NCBI GenBank assembly: GCA_022361195.1
Contig: JAKSBJ010000231.1
Location: 1-61,717 of the forward strand
Length of the DNA: 61,717 bases
Source of the DNA: Flavobacteriales bacterium
GTDB lineage: Bacteria; Bacteroidota; Bacteroidia; Flavobacteriales_D; Crocinitomicaceae
Direction of reading: 5' to 3'
In this document: one piece after another, positions 1 through 7,855 of the stretch
Position numbering within the stretch: the stretch's first letter is position 1
Layout of the letters: each line of letters opens with the position of its first letter
Notes under the pieces: model-generated
Database searches by the model: none
Seen by the model: the letters and a program-made list of their open reading frames with translations, nothing else
What the model was told of the DNA's origin: nothing
Translations under genes and position numbers: made by a program

Positions 1-2
1 GT

Positions 3-170
3 ATGATTCTTTATAATCTTATGTATGCTAAACTCTTTTGGATAAATGAAGAACAACCTAGCATGCAAAAGCATTTAAATGAAGCAAAAAAATTGATGAA
101 AGAATCAAAGGTGTATAGAGATAAATACATTCTGGATAGTTTTGAATCAAATAAAGAAGATTTAATCTAA
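3..170 (+). CDS. C-terminal fragment of an unknown helical protein (5' end outside window)
   Basis: An open frame enters from the left edge and stops with TAA at 168-170, giving at least 55 residues. The visible part is rich in Lys, Glu, Leu and aromatics and looks alpha-helical (YNLMYAKLF, then HLNEAKKLMKES), as at the end of a TPR-like helical repeat; that resemblance is only inference. The real start is probably outside the window, although an ATG occurs at position 3. The following 133 bases to the next gene are very AT-rich and show no obvious terminator hairpin. Function unknown. Confidence 0.45.
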   Translation: MILYNLMYAKLFWINEEQPSMQKHLNEAKKLMKESKVYRDKYILDSFESNKEDLI

Positions 171-303
171 AATAATTATCAGACCAAAGAAAAATAAGCT
201 TTACCAAATTTGTTAAATTTTTATTAAACTCTTTATTTAAAAGATTAAGGAGGGTGTTTGGCATTCTTTTTGAATGTTAGTCGTTGAACTAAAATCGACG
301 GCT

Positions 304-1350
304 ATGAAAACAAAACATCTACTTTTTTATTTCTTTTTTCTTTTGCCAATCTATTCTTTACTGGCGGCAGAACCTACAACAGTAAATGTTAGCACTTCTG
401 GTAAGATATCCTGGATGTATTATGATTTAACCAATCAAGCTGAACTAAAACCACTTAGCGGTTTGTATATGACAGGAAAAGGAAAGGTTAAATACATTCA
501 CTTACAAATTTCTGGAAAAGACATTTGGATGGACGAGTTTGGAGAGTTGAAAGGTAATATCTACGGGCCTTTTGAGATTGAATATGATTCTGACGGAAAG
601 ATTGACCGTTTGAAGAGCGGTTATGAAACTATTGCTCGTTTTCGTTACGATTTTGACGGAAGATTAACGAATGTCAAGGATGGAAATTATACCTCCCAGT
701 TTTCATTAAAATATGATTTTGATGGTCGTTTAACAGGAATAGATAAGGGGAATTATAAATACTTTGCTCGTTTTTCATATAATTTTGATGATGATATAGA
801 TCGAATCAAAGATGGCAGTTACAATACGATTTATGACTTCCGTTATGATTGGGATGAACGTCTTGAAGGGATAAAGAACAAATCGTATGATTGGAAAGCC
901 AAGATAGGTTACTACAATGAACAAGCTAAAAATGTGGTGTATTATGACATTAACAGTGTCATTTTAATTGGCCAGATTAATTTAGATCAGTATTTAAATC
1001 TGGATCAGCCAAGTTATAATGGAGGAAATTCATGGGGAACAACTCCTTCTAATTCCAACTGTCACCATCCTTGCTGCTCAGGAAATAGCAATAAAACGGT
1101 TACCTTTTTTGAACATTCAAATCATTCGGGAAATTACTTTTCATATCCGATTGGAAATTATGGAGTTTTACCTTCCAATTGGAATGATAAAATCTCATCC
1201 ATTGCTATTCCATACGGAATTAAGGTGACCATTTATGCTAATTCTAACTTCTCAGGTTCATGCAAAACAATTGAGGGAAATTGGAGTGTAACTAGCTGGA
1301 ATGACTATTGGAATGATCGAATTTCATCCGTGAAAATAGAACTGAGTTAA
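304..1350 (+). CDS. Secreted beta/gamma-crystallin domain protein with YD-type repeats
   Basis: Predicted exported protein of 348 residues. I chose the ATG at 304 because it begins a clean signal peptide (MKTKHLLFYFFFLLP, cut near LLAA); an in-frame ATG at 274 would only add ten polar residues before it. Residues about 94-202 hold five 21-22-residue repeats with a YDFDGRL-like core. A His/Cys-rich linker (CHHPCC) follows. The last ~85 residues form a beta/gamma-crystallin domain: two Greek-key motifs with aromatic and Gly positions (FFEHSNHSG, YANSNFSG) and two canonical N/D-N/D-x-x-S/T-S calcium motifs, NDKISS and NDRISS. Calcium binding is expected from the family; the physiological role is unknown. 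Neighbours are surface proteins. Confidence 0.8.
   Translation: MKTKHLLFYFFFLLPIYSLLAAEPTTVNVSTSGKISWMYYDLTNQAELKPLSGLYMTGKGKVKYIHLQISGKDIWMDEFGELKGNIYGPFEIEYDSDGKIDRLKSGYETIARFRYDFDGRLTNVKDGNYTSQFSLKYDFDGRLTGIDKGNYKYFARFSYNFDDDIDRIKDGSYNTIYDFRYDWDERLEGIKNKSYDWKAKIGYYNEQAKNVVYYDINSVILIGQINLDQYLNLDQPSYNGGNSWGTTPSNSNCHHPCCSGNSNKTVTFFEHSNHSGNYFSYPIGNYGVLPSNWNDKISSIAIPYGIKVTIYANSNFSGSCKTIEGNWSVTSWNDYWNDRISSVKIELS
583..909 (+). repeat. Five in-frame 21-22-codon repeats (YD motif)
   Basis: Five consecutive coding repeats inside the crystallin-domain protein. Each begins with YDSDG, YDFDG, YDFDG, YNFDD or YDWDE and ends with a beta-prone stretch; four units are 22 codons and the first is 21. The spacing and the Tyr-Asp/Gly pattern recall YD/RHS-type beta repeats, but the array is short and degenerate, so the family assignment is tentative. 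Confidence 0.7.
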
Positions 1351-1409
1351 ATTATTTTTAACCATTGAATCCTTAACAACGTCTCTACAATAAACAAAGC
1401 GTACTTTTA

Positions 1410-1440
1410 TTTGCAGTAGCAGCAAATTAAATTAACTTTG
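1410..1440 (+). promoter_or_regulatory. Bacteroidota-type promoter (TTTG-N19-TAACTTTG)
   Basis: TTTG at 1410-1413, exactly 19 bases, then TAACTTTG at 1433-1440: a full match to the Bacteroidota -33/-7 consensus TTTG-N19-TAnnTTTG. The ATG of the next gene is at 1451, only 10 bases after the -7 element, so the mRNA would have an extremely short leader. Confidence 0.7.
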
Positions 1441-1450
1441 AAAGACTACT

Positions 1451-3805
1451 ATGTTAAGGATTCTACTATTTATACCACTCTTTGCTCTCCTCAACCTTTC
1501 CTCTTATTCTCAGTTAAATATGACCGAATTAGGCTATTTGGATATTCCGGATATGCACGGTTTAAAGCTCAATGATATTTGGGGATATGTTGATGAAGAA
1601 GGAAATGAATATGCATTGGTTGGAGCGCAAAATGGTTTGTCAATTGTTGATGTAACTGATCCTACAAATCCAACAGAAATAAATTGGTTCTGGGGATCTG
1701 AATCCATTTGGAGAGATATTAAAACGGTGGGAGATTACGCCTATGTTACAACTGAGGCGGAGGCTGGACTTTGGATTATTGATTTATCGCCTTTACCTGA
1801 AAGTACTGATTTACCTATTTCAACTTATTCAGGACCAGAGGGGAATGAATGGTATACAGCTCATAACCTTTATGCTGATGATGGGTTTGTTTACATTTTT
1901 GGGGCGGGAAGAGATAATGGAGGAACCATCATTCTAGATGTAACAACTGACCCCATGAATCCAATTGAAGTAGGAGTTTTTGATAATTGGTATGTTCATG
2001 ATGGTTATGTTAGAGATAACGTAGGTTATTTCGGACATATTTACGAAGGATTTTTCTCAATTGTTGATTTGACCGACAAAAGCGCTCCGGTTTTAATCAG
2101 TACGCTGGAATCACCAACGTATTTCACACACAACATTTGGATTTCAGATGATAGTGATTATGCTTTTACTACAGACGAAGTTTCTGGCGGATACTTAGGA
2201 GCGTTTGATATCTCAGATCCCACGTCACCTGTCCAGATTGATAAAATTCAATCTTCACCCGGAGAGGGAGTAGTACCTCATAATGCCCATGTTTGGGGAG
2301 ATTATTTGGTAACTTCTTATTATACAGATGGTGTTGTCATTCATGATATTTCTCAACCACACAATATGGTGGAAGTAGCTCATTTTGATACTTCTCCATT
2401 GGCAACTACGTCGACAGATGGTTGCTGGGGTGTTTATCCTTATTTTCCTTCTGGCAATATGATTGCATCCGATCGTGAAGAAGGATTGTTTGTTTTGTCA
2501 GCCGATTTGCATCAGGGAAGTTATTTGGAAGGAAATGTCACTGAAGAGGGAACTGGCTTTGCCGTAAATAATGTTGAAATTACAATTGACGGAACCACTG
2601 TTGAGGATGTTTCTGATGTATTGGGAGATTACGCTATTGGAATAGAGGAAGAGGGTAGTTTTGATGTCAACTTCTTTAAGGTGCTATATTTTCCAAAAAC
2701 CATTACGGTTGATTTTGTAAATGGAGAGATTGTAACGGAAGATGTGGTTTTGGAGAAAATTCCGCAATATTCAGTTACAGTGAGAGTCGTTGATGCTGAA
2801 ACCTTTAATCCCATTGAAGGAGCTCAGGTGTTGTTAGAACATACTTACATCAATAGCACAGGAGTTACGGATGCTTTGGGAGAAGCAGATCTTGAGATGT
2901 ATTATGAGGATAATTACCAGTTATTTGCAGGGAAATGGGGCTATCAAAGTGGCTGTTTTGTAGATACTTTAATTACAGATGCTACCGGAACTATCATCGT
3001 TCCTATTCAAAAAGGATATTACGATGATTTCAATCTTGATTTTGGTTGGACAACTGCAGGAAGTGCTGAAAAAGGACATTGGGAACGTGAAATTCCAGTT
3101 GGCGCCAGCGGAGGAGATGGCGATTTACAGAACCCAGACAAAGATGCTCCATGGGATTGTGGAGGATATGCCTTTTTAACTGGGAATGGAAGCAGCGCTT
3201 CTAACGATGAAGAAGTTGAAAAAGGGGAGGTGGTTTTAATTTCTCCTGAGTTTGATTTAACACCATTTTTAGAGCCTCACATTAACTTTTTTGCTTGGTT
3301 CTATAACAAACATGGCTCTCCGCCAGATGATACAATGAAAGTATATGTGAGTAATGGAACTGAGAATGCTTTATTGACTCAATTTTATGCAGGGGAAACT
3401 GAATTAAGTAAGTGGAATCCGGTTTCTGTTCCGGTTCCGTCTTCATTAGCATTAACTGAAACCATGCAGTTAATTGTAACCTTGAGTGATTATGAAACCA
3501 GTGTCAATGTTACTGAAGGTGGAATCGATCACTTTTCTATCACCGATTTTTCTTTGGTTGATTTAACAGAAGAAAAAAGTCCGGAATCAATTACAATCTA
3601 CCCAAATCCATTTAAAGATGTTTTAATGTTGAATGGAGCAGAGAAGGGAACTTTAGAATTGTATGATTTAACTGGTAAAAAGGTGTTTAAAACGGAAGTA
3701 GCACAGTCCGTTTCAATTGATCATCTTGAAAAAGGTTTGTATATCATTGTTCTGAAAGACGAAGAGGAACTTCCTTATTTTTCTCAAAAGTTGTTGAAGG
3801 AGTAG
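1451..3805 (+). CDS. T9SS-secreted choice-of-anchor B beta-propeller protein (paralogue 1)
   Basis: Secreted protein of 784 residues. Signal peptide 1-20 (MLRILLFIPLFALLNLSS). Residues about 25-360 carry the choice-of-anchor B propeller with LVIVD-like blades (NDIWGYVDEEGNEYALVG, SIVDVTDPTNP, WRDIKTVGDYAYV). Two carboxypeptidase-regulatory-like beta domains follow (about 357-530; YLEGNVTEEG, FSVTVRV-type starts), then a jelly-roll-like domain to about 690 and a C-terminal T9SS type A sorting domain (ITIYPNPFKD, LYDLTGKKV, LEKGLYIIVL). Expected on the surface or in the medium after T9SS export. Its ligand or substrate is unknown. The next gene encodes a paralogue of identical length and domain order. 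Confidence 0.85.
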   Translation: MLRILLFIPLFALLNLSSYSQLNMTELGYLDIPDMHGLKLNDIWGYVDEEGNEYALVGAQNGLSIVDVTDPTNPTEINWFWGSESIWRDIKTVGDYAYVTTEAEAGLWIIDLSPLPESTDLPISTYSGPEGNEWYTAHNLYADDGFVYIFGAGRDNGGTIILDVTTDPMNPIEVGVFDNWYVHDGYVRDNVGYFGHIYEGFFSIVDLTDKSAPVLISTLESPTYFTHNIWISDDSDYAFTTDEVSGGYLGAFDISDPTSPVQIDKIQSSPGEGVVPHNAHVWGDYLVTSYYTDGVVIHDISQPHNMVEVAHFDTSPLATTSTDGCWGVYPYFPSGNMIASDREEGLFVLSADLHQGSYLEGNVTEEGTGFAVNNVEITIDGTTVEDVSDVLGDYAIGIEEEGSFDVNFFKVLYFPKTITVDFVNGEIVTEDVVLEKIPQYSVTVRVVDAETFNPIEGAQVLLEHTYINSTGVTDALGEADLEMYYEDNYQLFAGKWGYQSGCFVDTLITDATGTIIVPIQKGYYDDFNLDFGWTTAGSAEKGHWEREIPVGASGGDGDLQNPDKDAPWDCGGYAFLTGNGSSASNDEEVEKGEVVLISPEFDLTPFLEPHINFFAWFYNKHGSPPDDTMKVYVSNGTENALLTQFYAGETELSKWNPVSVPVPSSLALTETMQLIVTLSDYETSVNVTEGGIDHFSITDFSLVDLTEEKSPESITIYPNPFKDVLMLNGAEKGTLELYDLTGKKVFKTEVAQSVSIDHLEKGLYIIVLKDEEELPYFSQKLLKE

Positions 3806-3853
3806 CTCTTTCAAATCACTTTCTACTTCTGTCAATATCAATTTGTTAAATCT

Positions 3854-3884
3854 TGGGTGTTTTTACCCTTTATTGCTACATTTA
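3854..3884 (+). promoter_or_regulatory. Possible promoter upstream of paralogue 2
   Basis: TACATTTA at 3877-3884 matches TAnnTTTG at 5 of its 6 defined positions and lies 15 bases before the ATG at 3900. The -33 match is poor (around TTGGG at 3853-3857). The same region holds a weak GGGT/ACCC hairpin (3855-3868) that could end the upstream transcript, but its stem is only 4 bp. Confidence 0.3.
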
Positions 3885-3899
3885 TAGAAAACTACTTCT

Positions 3900-6254
3900 A
3901 TGAAAATGCACACGTGGCTTCTGGCCATTCTATGCCTGATCACATATTCCAATTACGCTCAGGTAAACATGACACAAATTGGTTTTTTAGACATTCCAGC
4001 CCTGCATGGCACTGAACTCAATGATATTTGGGGGTATACAGACGAAGAAGGGAATGAATATGCCATCGTAGGTTGTTTTGATGGAACCTCAATTGTTGAT
4101 ATTTCTGATCCTACAACTCCTGTAGAGATTTTATGGATTCCAGGAATGAATTCAATTTGGAGAGACATTAAAACCGTGGGTGATTATGCTTATGTCACAA
4201 CCGAAGCCACAGAAGGACTTTTGTGTATCGATTTATCACCACTGCCTGAAAGTGATGTTTTACCAACTAATATTTATACAGGACCGGATGATGACCCCTG
4301 GTTATCGGCACATAATCTCTTTGCGGACGATAGTGGTTACGTTTACATTGCTGGAGCAAATAGAGATAATGGAGGTATCATCATTTTGGATTGTTTTACA
4401 GATCCAATGAACCCAATTGAAGTTGGCGTTTTTGATGATTGGTATGCTCATGATGCTTATGTTAAGGATGATACAGCCTACTTTTCACATGTTTCAGATG
4501 GTTTTTTCTCTATTGTGGATGTCACTGATCGAACAGCTCCCGTTTTTATTAATTCATTCGGAACTATAGATGGGGTAACACACAATGCCTGGGCATCTAT
4601 TGACGGTGATTATATTTTTACAACTGATGAAACAGCAGATGGTTATATAGCTTCTTATGATGTTTCTGACCCATTGAGTATTACACTTTTGGATCAGGTT
4701 CAATCCTCACCGGGTTCAAACATTATCCCACATAATGCACATGTTTTAGGGAATTACCTAATCACTTCTTATTATACCGATGGCGTTGTTGTACATGATA
4801 TTAACAATCCTGCTAGTATGGCCGAAGTAGCTAGTTTCGATACCTCTCCAATGTATTCAGGGGGAACCTTTAACGGTTGCTGGGGTGTTTACCCTTATTT
4901 TGAATCAGAGATGATCATTGCATCTGATACCGAAGAAGGTTTGTACGTTTTACAGACTGACTTTCTCTTGGCTGGTTATTTAGAAGGTGTTGTGACGGAT
5001 ATAGATACTGATTTGCCCATAAATGGGGTGGATATCGAAATTGTTGGAGCTGACGCCCTTGATGCTACAAATGTTCTTGGGGAGTATTCAACCGGAACTT
5101 TTGCTGAAGGAACTTTTACTGTTAACTATACACGTACAGGCTATTATCCTGAAACTGCGGTTGTAGAGATCGAAAACGGACTGGTGACTACTCAAGACAT
5201 TGAAATGGATAAAATTCCACAGTTTTCTGTGACAGTAAATGTTAAAGACGCAGAAACCTTAGAGCCTATTGAAAATGCACAGGTCAGAATTCAGCATACC
5301 TTAGAATCTGAAAGCGGATTGACAGATGCTGATGGAAATACTTTAATCGAGTTGGTTTATGAAGATAACTATCAGATTTATGCCGGTATTTGGGGATATC
5401 AAACAGCTTGTTTGAGTGATTATTACCTTGATGGAACTACCGGAACTGTTGAAGTTTTAATGGATAAGGGAATCTACGACGATTTTACTTTTGATTTAGG
5501 TTGGACGATAAGTGGTGATGCTACCAATGGTGATTGGGAGAGAGAAGTTCCGGTTGGAGTTAGTTCAGGTGGTTTTAATGAGAACCCCTCGGTTGACGTT
5601 GATACAGATTGTGCTGATATGGCCTATATTACTGGAAATGGATCAATTGTCTCTGAGGAAGATGAAGTTGATGGAGGAGCGGTTTATCTTACTTCTCCTG
5701 TTTTTGATTTGACCGACTATTACAATCCTGGAATTAACTTCTCAACCTATTTTTCAAATTTGTATGGTTCAGGTCTTCCCAATGATTCTTTGACTATCTA
5801 TTTGTCAAATGGCTCAGTTAATGAATTAGTCTACAGCCGTGATGTTCTAAGCACCTTGGATGGAAATTGGAACAGCAGTGGTATCAAAGTTTCTGATTTT
5901 ATGATGCCTACCGATAATATGCAATTAACTGTAGTTGTACGAGATGCTGGTAGTCCACATTTGGTAGAGGGCGCTTTTGATCATTTTTATGTTTCCGAAT
6001 TATCTCTTTCGGCTTTAAATAATGAGGAGGAAGCAGAAGTAACCATTACACCAAATCCCGTTTCAAATGAACTGATTATTCAGGGCATATCAACCGGAAT
6101 TATGGAAATAACAGATGTTAGTGGAAAACTACTTATCCGTCAGACGGTTGAATCTTCTTTTGACTTTAGTACATTTGATGCAGGAATTTATTTAATTCGA
6201 CTTTACAATACCAACGGACAATTGATCAAAACCCAAAAACAAATCAAACAATGA
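3900..6254 (+). CDS. T9SS-secreted choice-of-anchor B beta-propeller protein (paralogue 2)
   Basis: Tandem paralogue of the preceding gene, also 784 residues and with the same architecture: signal peptide (MKMHTWLLAILCLITYSNYA), choice-of-anchor B/LVIVD propeller (NDIWGYTDEEGNEYAIVG, SIVDISDPTTP, WRDIKTVGDYAYVTTEA), two regulatory-like beta domains (YLEGVVTDIDTDLP, FSVTVNVKDAETLEP), a jelly-roll-like segment and a T9SS type A sorting domain (VTITPNPVSNEL, ITDVSGKLL, FDAGIYLIRLY). The two proteins are similar throughout with scattered substitutions, so the duplication is old. The stop overlaps the next start by 4 bases (ATGA), indicating translational coupling with the lipoprotein behind it. 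Confidence 0.85.
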   Translation: MKMHTWLLAILCLITYSNYAQVNMTQIGFLDIPALHGTELNDIWGYTDEEGNEYAIVGCFDGTSIVDISDPTTPVEILWIPGMNSIWRDIKTVGDYAYVTTEATEGLLCIDLSPLPESDVLPTNIYTGPDDDPWLSAHNLFADDSGYVYIAGANRDNGGIIILDCFTDPMNPIEVGVFDDWYAHDAYVKDDTAYFSHVSDGFFSIVDVTDRTAPVFINSFGTIDGVTHNAWASIDGDYIFTTDETADGYIASYDVSDPLSITLLDQVQSSPGSNIIPHNAHVLGNYLITSYYTDGVVVHDINNPASMAEVASFDTSPMYSGGTFNGCWGVYPYFESEMIIASDTEEGLYVLQTDFLLAGYLEGVVTDIDTDLPINGVDIEIVGADALDATNVLGEYSTGTFAEGTFTVNYTRTGYYPETAVVEIENGLVTTQDIEMDKIPQFSVTVNVKDAETLEPIENAQVRIQHTLESESGLTDADGNTLIELVYEDNYQIYAGIWGYQTACLSDYYLDGTTGTVEVLMDKGIYDDFTFDLGWTISGDATNGDWEREVPVGVSSGGFNENPSVDVDTDCADMAYITGNGSIVSEEDEVDGGAVYLTSPVFDLTDYYNPGINFSTYFSNLYGSGLPNDSLTIYLSNGSVNELVYSRDVLSTLDGNWNSSGIKVSDFMMPTDNMQLTVVVRDAGSPHLVEGAFDHFYVSELSLSALNNEEEAEVTITPNPVSNELIIQGISTGIMEITDVSGKLLIRQTVESSFDFSTFDAGIYLIRLYNTNGQLIKTQKQIKQ

Positions 6255-6394
6255 GAGTAATTCTATTCCTTTTAGCTGCCATGTTAATTATAGCCTCCTG
6301 TAGTCAGAATAGTGAGACTGAAAAAGAAGAAGCTAAAAAGGAAACACAAAAGGAAACCAAAAAAATCCTCCCGATTTATTATGTCAATGCCTAA
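6251..6394 (+). CDS. 47-residue lipoprotein
   Basis: A short gene starting at the ATG that overlaps the previous stop (ATGA, 6251-6254) and ending with TAA at 6392-6394. The product is a classic small lipoprotein: MRVILFLLAAMLIIASC gives a hydrophobic signal and an IASC lipobox at Cys17. The mature part is a 31-residue Glu/Lys-rich tail ending ILPIYYVNA. Its end overlaps the start of the next lipoprotein. Coupled starts on both sides and the perfect lipobox argue that it is real despite its size. The role is unknown; a small envelope accessory of the operon is an inference. Confidence 0.7.
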   Translation: MRVILFLLAAMLIIASCSQNSETEKEEAKKETQKETKKILPIYYVNA

Positions 6395-6944
6395 ATCATT
6401 GCTTTATTTTTTCTTCACGGTTTTGCTGGTGTCATGCGGAGGAGGTGATTCTTCTAGTGATTCAGATTCCGTTGAAAATGGTGGTTCGTCTGAAACATCC
6501 ATTATTGAACATGAACTAAATGAAGATCGTTTGGATGCCGTTGGGTATAACAATGAGTTGAGTTCTATTCTCGATGGAACACTTAACAGTATTGATGAGC
6601 TTTTCTTTTCTGATTCATCTAATGTAGCCCTGAACTTAGACAATGCCATTTTTGAAATCAACCTAAACCTTTCAACAGTGCAGGGAATGGCAAGTTTTGG
6701 AGAGGAAGAAGGATTTAGGATAGCGATGATTGAGTTGCTGGAATTCTATAAGCAAGAGTTAGAAGGAATTTTCACGGATGAAATTAAAGATATTTTGTTG
6801 CAGGATGTTCCTTCGGAAGCTGATCAGAATCGATTGGAAGAATATGATGAGGATTTTACAGCCAGAGAATTGGAATTTTTCCAAAAAGTGGTGGATGAGC
6901 AGGAAATTTTTGCAAAAGAAAATAATATCCGTCTAAGTTCATGA
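6381..6944 (+). CDS. Lipoprotein of unknown function, 187 residues
   Basis: The signal begins MSMPKSLLYFFFTVLLVSC, so the start is the ATG at 6381 (or 6387), overlapping the end of the 47-residue lipoprotein by 14 (or 8) bases. A longer in-frame reading to 6312 would only read that small gene out of frame as a Lys-rich string. Lipobox LVSC; mature N-terminus GGGDSSSDSDS is a flexible linker. The rest is acidic and predicted helical (DELFF, MIELLEFYKQELEGI, ELEFFQKVVDEQ). It weakly recalls helical surface lipoproteins of the LIC11966 type, unverified. Its stop overlaps the following start as ATGA (6941-6944). Confidence 0.75.
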   Translation: MSMPKSLLYFFFTVLLVSCGGGDSSSDSDSVENGGSSETSIIEHELNEDRLDAVGYNNELSSILDGTLNSIDELFFSDSSNVALNLDNAIFEINLNLSTVQGMASFGEEEGFRIAMIELLEFYKQELEGIFTDEIKDILLQDVPSEADQNRLEEYDEDFTARELEFFQKVVDEQEIFAKENNIRLSS

Positions 6945-7855
6945 TGAAGCGATTTGGCATATTGATCCTTTCTACTGCTTCTTTACTGGTTGGAACTGTG
7001 CTTTTAACTTTTTTGATTCAGACCGAGTTAAATGATTACGCAGACAAGCGAGATGAGATTGTAGATGTTCTCAATGCCGAAGATCGCTTAGGGAATTTAT
7101 GGGAATGGATTCCGCTTTCAGGAGTCGGAGAGGAGAAGGTAGAAGAATGGCATGAATTAGAGAGACAGGCGGATGGCTTTTATGATTCAGCCATTACCTT
7201 TAGTTATTACCTCCTGGTAGTAGTTGGAGTTTACGTACTCATTAACTTATTGGTTTATAAAAGTAGTGAAGAAAGATTGAGGGTTTATGGCTTTGTTATG
7301 TTATTCTCAGCCTTATCTTTCTTGTATTTAGGACTCAATACCCCTTTTCTGGAGATAGAGGCTTTTAAAGACGATATTTCGGCCAGAATTCCAATTAAAG
7401 CCGACTTTTTAGGAATAGAGATTGATGAGGAGATTAGTACGGCAGTAGAAGGTCGGGTGTATTTTCTCTATCAAAACAAATCGGTTTTACAGTTAATTAA
7501 ATTGCTTTATACTGGGGGAAACATTCCAGTGGCCATCATTATTTTGATTTTCTCAATTTTATTCCCAGCCATTAAGCTGATTACCTCTATTTTTCTTTTA
7601 ACCTATCCTAAAGGTAAAAAAGCAAAGTCCATTGTAAACCTTATTAACAAAATAGGGAAATGGAGTATGGCGGATGTGATGGTAGCCTCTATCTTTTTGG
7701 CTTACTTCTCTTTTTCTAACATGAATGTGGGAGTGGATACCGGATCTTCAACCTTAATAGGGCTTTATTTCTTTTTAGCCTTTGTGGTGTTGTCTATCTT
7801 TTCGGGGGCTTTTATTAAGCGATTCATTCAAAAAAACTACGAAGAGCAAAGCTAG
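6941..7855 (+). CDS. PqiA-like integral membrane protein
   Basis: Protein of 304 residues with about six hydrophobic segments. The second half carries the PqiA/LetA-type signature: a long helix AIIILIFSILFPAIKLITS followed by the cytoplasmic motif GKWSMADVMVASIFLAYFS. PqiA/LetA proteins are inner-membrane partners of MCE-domain lipid transport systems; an MCE protein lies 3.8 kb downstream at 11641, not in the same transcript. The N-terminal third is a soluble stretch (residues 22-70) between helices, unlike the two-domain Cys-rich PqiA of Enterobacteria. Starts at ATGATG overlapping the upstream stop. Its own TAG (7853-7855) overlaps the opposing lptD stop by three bases within the shared CTAG. 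Confidence 0.7.
   Translation: MMKRFGILILSTASLLVGTVLLTFLIQTELNDYADKRDEIVDVLNAEDRLGNLWEWIPLSGVGEEKVEEWHELERQADGFYDSAITFSYYLLVVVGVYVLINLLVYKSSEERLRVYGFVMLFSALSFLYLGLNTPFLEIEAFKDDISARIPIKADFLGIEIDEEISTAVEGRVYFLYQNKSVLQLIKLLYTGGNIPVAIIILIFSILFPAIKLITSIFLLTYPKGKKAKSIVNLINKIGKWSMADVMVASIFLAYFSFSNMNVGVDTGSSTLIGLYFFLAFVVLSIFSGAFIKRFIQKNYEEQS

Noticed and set aside
245..253. AAGGAGGGT, a Shine-Dalgarno-like string
   Set aside because: About 50 bases before the chosen ATG at 304 and 20 before the ATG at 274; Bacteroidota rarely rely on such sites.
58..264. Minus-strand frame of 68 codons near the left edge
   Set aside because: It is antisense to the 3-170 coding end, AT-rich and Leu/Ile/Asn-heavy with no recognisable motif.
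3854..3868. GGGT/ACCC hairpin as a terminator after the first propeller gene
   Set aside because: Only a 4-bp stem; the T-rich stretch is in the loop and directly after it, too weak to call.
6312..6380. In-frame N-terminal extension of the 187-residue lipoprotein
   Set aside because: It reads MRLKKKKLKRKHKRK, an out-of-frame reading of the 47-residue lipoprotein, and would block the signal peptide that starts at 6381.
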